This document shows positions 61,115-64,000 of a stretch of DNA of 64,000 nucleotides, one piece after another (the first letter of the stretch is position 1; each line of letters begins with the position of its first letter). The translations under genes were made by a program, and so were the position numbers. The notes under the pieces were generated by a model, which saw only the letters and a program-made list of their open reading frames with translations, searched no databases and was not told where the DNA came from. Source of the DNA: Centroberyx gerrardi (lineage: Eukaryota; Chordata; Actinopteri; Beryciformes; Berycidae); the NCBI RefSeq assembly GCF_048128805.1, contig NC_136008.1, forward strand, positions 16,967,572 through 17,031,571, read 5' to 3'.

Positions 61115-63046
61115 ATGCCATCAGGACATGGACAATATTATAATTTGATCATGGAAAAACAGAACTCAGTGGGTGGTGTCGCCTCAAAACCGCTTGGTGG
61201 AGAATCAAGTGCCTTCATCTGCACTGAGTGTGGTGATGGTTTCAGCCAATACCCAAACGTGTTGACGCACATGACCATTCATGGACCTTTGGAGTCATTT
61301 CCCTTAGACGGCTCATCCAATGGATTTGAAGTCCCTCGAGAATATGTGCTACAGGAAAATGGTACACTGACAGTTATAAATGGCTTTGCCCAGTCAAATT
61401 ACTCCTCTGTCAAACCAATATCTCCTGGTGCCCTGCCATCACATTTCCCACCCCCTATCAAATCAGTGTCTCCAACTCTTCCACCACATCCCTCTCCTTA
61501 TAGAGATGTCTTCAGGGCAAAACCAACAGAGGTTGGCTTGAACTTGGACAAATCTCGTCAGGGCCATTACCGTTGTGAAATATGTAGCAGATCATTTAAC
61601 AGCCAGCAGAGTTTACATCGTCACCAGCAATATCGAAACACAGAGCGAGGTTACAAGTGTACTTTGTGCTGTAAGATCTTGGAAGGTAGAGAGCACCTAA
61701 AGAAGCACCTACAAGACCATGCATATGAACGATTTTACTGCTGTGGACATTGTGGTAAGCGATTCCTCAAAGTGGATGCATTGAATGCTCATCAGAAAGA
61801 ATATCACCTGTCCCCCAAGGTTAAAACCTTGGGGAAATCTGAGAATAATCAGGAGAAAAGGGTTGAGAAAACATATCCTTGTAAGAAGTGCAGGTTGAAT
61901 TTTTTCTGGCTGTCAGATTTTCAGACACACTCACTCTACCATTGCAAGGGAAAAGAACCTGGTGTTTCCTTTGCATCAGAAATTGAAGTGAACTCTAAGA
62001 AGCTAGAAGATACACCACATGAAAAGTGTCACAGCAATGGCACATCTATTGATGTAAAGAATCTGGATAGTAAGGCCCTTAAAGATACTAGCAATGCAAT
62101 TGATGCTGAATCCACTTTTACACCATACAGATGTGGTTTATGTGGGGATCGTTTCCAAAAGTTAACAGCCCTAAAGGAGCATCATCTCACACATCAAACT
62201 CAGGAAGAAATAGATCAGTTGAATCAAGAATCACAAAAAACATTTAAGAGAAGAGTGGGAACTAAAGGCAGACGTGGAAGAAGGGGTAATCCTAATGCCA
62301 AACTGCATCCTTGCAAACATTGCCACCGTGTATTTAATCATTCTAGTAGTTTATCACGGCACATGAGATACCATAAGGGCACTATGCACACTTGTGTGTT
62401 CTGTGGTAGACATTTTCCTCAGCGCTGTGACGTGAGAAGGCATATAGCCATGTATCACAAACTTGAATTGGAAAAGAAACCAGGGTTGAAACACATGGCA
62501 TTACATACAACTCCCCAAAATGGTTCTGCCCTGAACGCTTTTAAGGAAGGGAAATCCAAGAGCTCTTTAGACAATGAACAAACAGCATTAGAAGAAGAAC
62601 AAACGGGAAAGCAAACAGGAAAACAAGCTACTAAGACTAGGGTAAACTACAAGTGTCAGGAATGTGGGAAGAGATTTGGATTGTTATGTGTCTACCAAAG
62701 GCACTTGCGCTACCACAAAAAGGAACCTAGTGAATCACATAAGTGCCCCCAATGTCCAGCTCACTTCAGGAATTCCTCTTCCCTGGAGCTTCACCTTCAA
62801 AATCACCCAAGCACAAGAGAAGCTGATGTGGGACAAACATCTCCTACCACTGGTGCCAATCAGGACCCTGTCCTTAAAAAGGGTACTGCAGAGGATATAG
62901 AAGATGACTATATGGACCATACCCGGGATGATAAATATACCTCTGCAGAGGTTCTTTACGAATGCACTGAGTGCACTGAGACATTCTCATGCTTGGAGAC
63001 ATTTCTTCAACACCAGATTTCTCATGGCTCAGAAAACTCTGGGTAA
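61115..63046 (+). CDS. C2H2 zinc-finger protein (11 dispersed fingers)
   Basis: Intact 643-aa single-exon frame. An in-frame TGA lies six bases before the ATG, so the start is firm for this exon. Probably a nuclear DNA-binding regulator. Finger Cys/His sets are 36/39/52/56, 154/157/170/-, 182/185/198/202, 210/213/226/231, 256/259/272/276, 340/343/356/360, 400/403/416/420, 427/430/443/448, 514/517/530/534, 544/547/560/564 and 617/620/633/637. The second finger has Arg174 where the last His is expected. Fingers are spread out, mostly without TGEKP linkers, and there is no KRAB, BTB or SCAN domain. A Pro/Ser-rich stretch (101-130) and a basic patch (378-391) lie between fingers. I do not recognise the orthologue. 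The 5' UTR probably comes from one or more upstream exons. Confidence 0.93.
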   Translation: MPSGHGQYYNLIMEKQNSVGGVASKPLGGESSAFICTECGDGFSQYPNVLTHMTIHGPLESFPLDGSSNGFEVPREYVLQENGTLTVINGFAQSNYSSVKPISPGALPSHFPPPIKSVSPTLPPHPSPYRDVFRAKPTEVGLNLDKSRQGHYRCEICSRSFNSQQSLHRHQQYRNTERGYKCTLCCKILEGREHLKKHLQDHAYERFYCCGHCGKRFLKVDALNAHQKEYHLSPKVKTLGKSENNQEKRVEKTYPCKKCRLNFFWLSDFQTHSLYHCKGKEPGVSFASEIEVNSKKLEDTPHEKCHSNGTSIDVKNLDSKALKDTSNAIDAESTFTPYRCGLCGDRFQKLTALKEHHLTHQTQEEIDQLNQESQKTFKRRVGTKGRRGRRGNPNAKLHPCKHCHRVFNHSSSLSRHMRYHKGTMHTCVFCGRHFPQRCDVRRHIAMYHKLELEKKPGLKHMALHTTPQNGSALNAFKEGKSKSSLDNEQTALEEEQTGKQTGKQATKTRVNYKCQECGKRFGLLCVYQRHLRYHKKEPSESHKCPQCPAHFRNSSSLELHLQNHPSTREADVGQTSPTTGANQDPVLKKGTAEDIEDDYMDHTRDDKYTSAEVLYECTECTETFSCLETFLQHQISHGSENSG

Positions 63047-64000
63047 CTACAATGTTGGTCCTGATCTGTTCTTTTTCTTGACCCACTAAATGTCAATTGT
63101 TATTGCCAAGAATCAAGCTCTCAGTTGAGTTGTGAGTGGGTTTGAATTTTACAAATGCAAATAATTGTATAGGTCAAAAATAAATGGCTGTAAAAGTTTG
63201 AGTTATTTTATCTACCTACTTTTTTTTTTTTTAATTTATTTACACTTTTTGTTTGTCAAGACCTCATCATTAGTTTGTCATAAATCCAATGGGGACCAAG
63301 AAGTATGGGTTGGGAGTGTACCAAATTAATTATGAGATTGATAAACATGTTTTGTTGTGTGGAAATAATGTTCAATCAAATCTGTTTTAGAAAACAGTGG
63401 CATTGAAAAATATGGATAAAACTTTTACATACCAATCTGGCTTAGGTAAAACTGTGGAATAGTGTTCAAACCTAGTATTCTTTCACCAGCAAATGTAGTT
63501 GATTAAAAATCTATCTTTTGTTTGCTAAAGATAATTGTCTTGCTTTACAGTGTCTTTTGAGGGGCCACCTATTCTGTTATGTATCTTGTTCATGCATTTT
63601 GCCTACATTTAACTTTCAGATGATTTCTGACAATATAATGTGATTTGAGATTTTGTTGATGCATCCCATCTTTTTGAATTAATGTCATTGAGTAGATTTT
63701 AATTGTGCCATTAAAGCTGTACAAAGTAATTACTGTCTCTGGTATCAAATTTGTGTTTATTGCTTTTGGGCAGTATGTAGACCTAGCATTTTTGTTCTTT
63801 TACAGATGTAATTACAATGTATTTATTTCAGGTGACTTTCCTACATTGTTCATCATATAATTTAACTTTCGTTTAATTCCAAATTTAGTTACCAAAAGGG
63901 TCCTCCATGGTTTGAGAGTAATCAGTGTACCTTTGTGCACCAAGGGAAATGCAGGGGGAAGAAAGTATTTCAGAGAGAGGTCTGATGCTTGCCACAATGT
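63047..64000 (+). other. 3' UTR and downstream flank of the zinc-finger gene
   Basis: AT-rich. Candidate polyadenylation hexamers are AATAAA at 63179-63184 and ATTAAA at 63710-63715. No further gene seen before the window ends. Confidence 0.5.

Overview
The window is vertebrate, almost certainly teleost, nuclear DNA. Intron-containing genes with GT-AG splice sites, long AT-rich intergenic stretches, many CA/GT microsatellites and a dense mix of hAT, Tc1/mariner-like, TTAA-target and CACTA-like DNA elements, LINE fragments and retrovirus relics all point that way. The species cannot be read from the sequence.

Layout. 1-12 kb holds two decayed endogenous retrovirus pol/LTR fragments, a Tc1/mariner-like insertion inside the first, CA-rich repeats and a LINE fragment. 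14.0-17.5 kb (minus) holds a complete hyaluronan synthase gene, has1: five exons, 576 aa, with a TATA box. 20.2-21.7 kb (minus) holds a complete five-exon trypsin-type serine protease of 247 aa. 21.8-31.7 kb is intergenic with MITE-like foldbacks and a perfect 54-bp palindrome. 31.7-48.8 kb is a tandem segmental duplication with two almost identical, intact chemoattractant GPCR genes of the formyl-peptide/chemerin receptor group (366 and 364 aa). Each has its own 5' UTR exon. The first unit is enlarged by a LINE fragment and by about 6.5 kb that begins like a CACTA element and carries a spliced gene relic, two TTAA MITEs and an L1 insertion. 49-61 kb is repeat-rich, with two hAT elements that have perfect 8-bp target duplications, one containing a nested MITE. 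It may be the first intron of the last gene. 61.1-63.0 kb (plus) holds an intact 643-aa C2H2 zinc-finger gene.

How the genes relate. They are not an operon and share no single pathway. The order has1, FPR-like receptors, zinc-finger gene recalls the human 19q13.4 neighbourhood (HAS1, FPR1-3, ZNF genes), which supports reading the receptors as FPR relatives. The most useful new observations are: the receptor duplication, with a His replacing a family-conserved Arg in copy 2 and with different promoter-proximal DNA in each copy; the trypsinogen with a non-canonical activation peptide; the spliced relic inside the CACTA-like insertion; and the nested, cleanly bounded transposons.
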